Below, piece by piece: positions 62,489 to 64,000 of a DNA stretch of 64,000 bases. The stretch's first letter is position 1. Each line of letters opens with the position of its first letter. A model generated the notes under the pieces. It saw only the letters and a list, made by a program, of their open reading frames with translations, was not told where the DNA came from and ran no database searches. Origin of the DNA: Bacillus sp. V5-8f (GTDB taxonomy: Bacteria; Bacillota; Bacilli; Bacillales; DSM-1321); contig NZ_PGUW01000011.1 in assembly GCF_002863565.1 (NCBI RefSeq), forward strand, positions 124,001 through 188,000, given 5' to 3'. The translations under genes and the position numbers were made by a program.

Positions 62489-64000
62489 ATGACCAGAACC
62501 TGGTGGAAAGAATGCGTCATTTATCAAATTTACCCTAGAAGTTTCAAAGATTCTAACGGTGATGGAATTGGCGACTTGAATGGAATAAGAGAAAAGCTCC
62601 CTTATCTCAAGGAATTAGGGATCGATGTCATTTGGCTGTCCCCTGTATACAAATCCCCGAATGATGACAATGGCTATGATATTTCTGATTATAGGGATAT
62701 CATGGACGAATTCGGGACGATGGAAGATTTCGACAACATGCTTATTGAAGCCCATAACGACGGGATCAAAATCATGATGGATCTGGTTGTCAACCACTCG
62801 AGTGATGAGCATGCTTGGTTCCAGGAATCCCGAAAGTCCAAGGATAATCCGTACCGAGACTACTATATCTGGAAAAAAGGCGTCAATGGGGAACCTCCAA
62901 CCAATTGGGGGGCTGCATTTGGCGGTAGTGTTTGGGAATATGATGAACAAACAGGTGAATATTACTTGCATTTATTCAGTAAAAAGCAACCCGACCTAAA
63001 TTGGGAGAATCCAAAACTTCGCGCAGAAGTATACGACATGATGCGTTTCTGGCTTGATAAAGGGATTGACGGGTTCCGAATGGATGTCGTGAACTTCCTT
63101 TCAAAAGATACCAACTACCCACAGGGAGAGATCCGGGAAGGAATGAAGTATGGGGATGGCGGCCAGTATTTTATAAACGGGCCACGGATCCATGAATTTT
63201 TACAAGAAATGCATAAAGAAGCCCTGAGCAAATATGACACCATTACTGTCGGAGAAATGCCTGGTGTAAACATCGAACAAGGCAGGCTATACACTGGGGA
63301 AAACAGAAACGAATTAAATATGGTGTTCCACTTTGAACATGTTGGTCTAGGTGATGGAAAATTTGGCAAGTGGGATCCAAACCCCTGGAAGCTCACAGAT
63401 TTAAAGAGAATCTTCACAAAATGGCAAAAAGGATTGGAACATGATGGATGGAACAGTCTGTATTGGAGCAACCATGACCAGCCAAGGGCAATTTCGCGCT
63501 GGGGAAATGACTCGGAGGAATACAGGGTAGTTTCTGGAAAAATGATTGCAACCTGTCTGCATATGATGCAGGGCTCTCCTTATATTTACCAAGGGGAAGA
63601 AATCGGAATGACAAATGTGAAATTTCCAAGTATTGACGACTACCGCGACATTGAAACGTTAAATGCGTACCGTGATTTAACTGGCGGATCATTGACTCAC
63701 GAAGAAATCTTCAAGGGAATACATGAACGAGGCCGTGATAATGCCCGGACCCCGGTACAATGGGACGCAAGCAGCAATGCCGGATTTACCACAGGTACTC
63801 CTTGGATCAACGTTAACCCGAATTTTAATGATATCAATGCTGCAGCTGTGCTACATGATGAAAATTCCATATTCCATTATTACAAAAATCTAATTCAGCT
63901 TAGAAAGCAAAATGAAATCATTGTCTATGGAACCTACGATTTATTACTGGAAGATGATGAACAGATTTATGCTTACACAAGGACACTCGGAGATGAAAAA
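62489..64000 (+). CDS. GH13 alpha-glucosidase (3' truncated by the window end)
   Basis: 504 codons are visible with no stop before 64000; the family length is about 555-565. Active site: Asp199 in GFRMDVVN, Glu256 in VGEMPG, Asp330 in NHDQPR. GGAGTGAG precedes the ATG. It is clearly paralogous to the gene at 44053, sharing WWKECVIYQIYPRSF and YKSPNDDNGYDISDY-type segments. The glycine-then-Glu region VGEMPG against VGECPK is one difference near the active site. Probably a MalL-type oligo-1,6-glucosidase/alpha-glucosidase for maltose or isomaltose; specificity is not proven. Confidence 0.9.
   Translation, partial: MTRTWWKECVIYQIYPRSFKDSNGDGIGDLNGIREKLPYLKELGIDVIWLSPVYKSPNDDNGYDISDYRDIMDEFGTMEDFDNMLIEAHNDGIKIMMDLVVNHSSDEHAWFQESRKSKDNPYRDYYIWKKGVNGEPPTNWGAAFGGSVWEYDEQTGEYYLHLFSKKQPDLNWENPKLRAEVYDMMRFWLDKGIDGFRMDVVNFLSKDTNYPQGEIREGMKYGDGGQYFINGPRIHEFLQEMHKEALSKYDTITVGEMPGVNIEQGRLYTGENRNELNMVFHFEHVGLGDGKFGKWDPNPWKLTDLKRIFTKWQKGLEHDGWNSLYWSNHDQPRAISRWGNDSEEYRVVSGKMIATCLHMMQGSPYIYQGEEIGMTNVKFPSIDDYRDIETLNAYRDLTGGSLTHEEIFKGIHERGRDNARTPVQWDASSNAGFTTGTPWINVNPNFNDINAAAVLHDENSIFHYYKNLIQLRKQNEIIVYGTYDLLLEDDEQIYAYTRTLGDEK

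Overview
The window is a chromosomal stretch from a low-GC, endospore-forming Gram-positive bacterium of the Bacillaceae. The basis is AGGAGG-type ribosome binding sites with many TTG/GTG starts, Rho-independent terminators, and a gene set typical of Bacillus relatives: xpaC-telA, spore-coat-type proteins, YheC/YheD ATP-grasp proteins, Spo0M-like and FbpB-like proteins, PepT, and sporulation-type histidine kinases. The species cannot be fixed from the sequence alone.

Layout. 1-15 kb: the 3' end of a ring-cleaving dioxygenase; a divergent TetR regulator and drug exporter; two methyltransferases; an orphan amino-acid-binding lipoprotein; a sigma-W-type promoter driving xpaC-telA; and an RpiR regulator before an M20 hydrolase / GNAT / N-acylamino-acid racemase cluster that matches the known D-to-L amino acid conversion pathway. 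15-25 kb: a spore-coat-like region centred on a 1218-residue six-cupredoxin multicopper oxidase, recognised as MnxG, the Mn(II) oxidase of marine Bacillus spores. Four short genes precede it in one operon with a sigma-K-like promoter. Around it lie several related small beta-barrel-like coat proteins and two paralogous membrane proteins. 25-30 kb: glycerate kinase under a promoter with a cre site, then a yybP-ykoY (Mn2+) riboswitch leading into a small basic protein, a Spo0M-like protein, a DUF1232 protein, a TerC-family (putative Mn exporter) protein and a CNNM/CorC transporter. The CNNM gene has its own unexplained structured leader. Manganese oxidation and manganese export therefore sit within about 10 kb of each other.

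30-38 kb: a radical SAM SplB-like protein, a TANGO2/NRDE protein, a His-rich YmaF protein, a decayed UDP-glucose dehydrogenase, three tandem YheC/YheD proteins and a further ATP-grasp protein. 38-46 kb: a complete sucrose operon (scrR, PTS EIIBC, sucrose-6-phosphate hydrolase, fructokinase, GH13 glucosidase) with four palindromic operators. 46-55 kb: a decay zone (threonine synthase broken by a local inversion, ECF sigma remnants), then a repeat-bearing SDR with a sigma-K-like promoter, pepT, a histidine kinase, a secreted M28 aminopeptidase and an SDR pseudogene. 55-64 kb: a hybrid histidine kinase, a sulfite-oxidase-family protein, an MFS transporter, a CAP-domain protein, a LacI remnant and a second GH13 glucosidase that runs off the end.

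A family of GGGGTCAGTCCCC / GGGGTCAGACCCC repeats occurs at five gene ends. No tRNA, rRNA, CRISPR array or intact transposase was seen.
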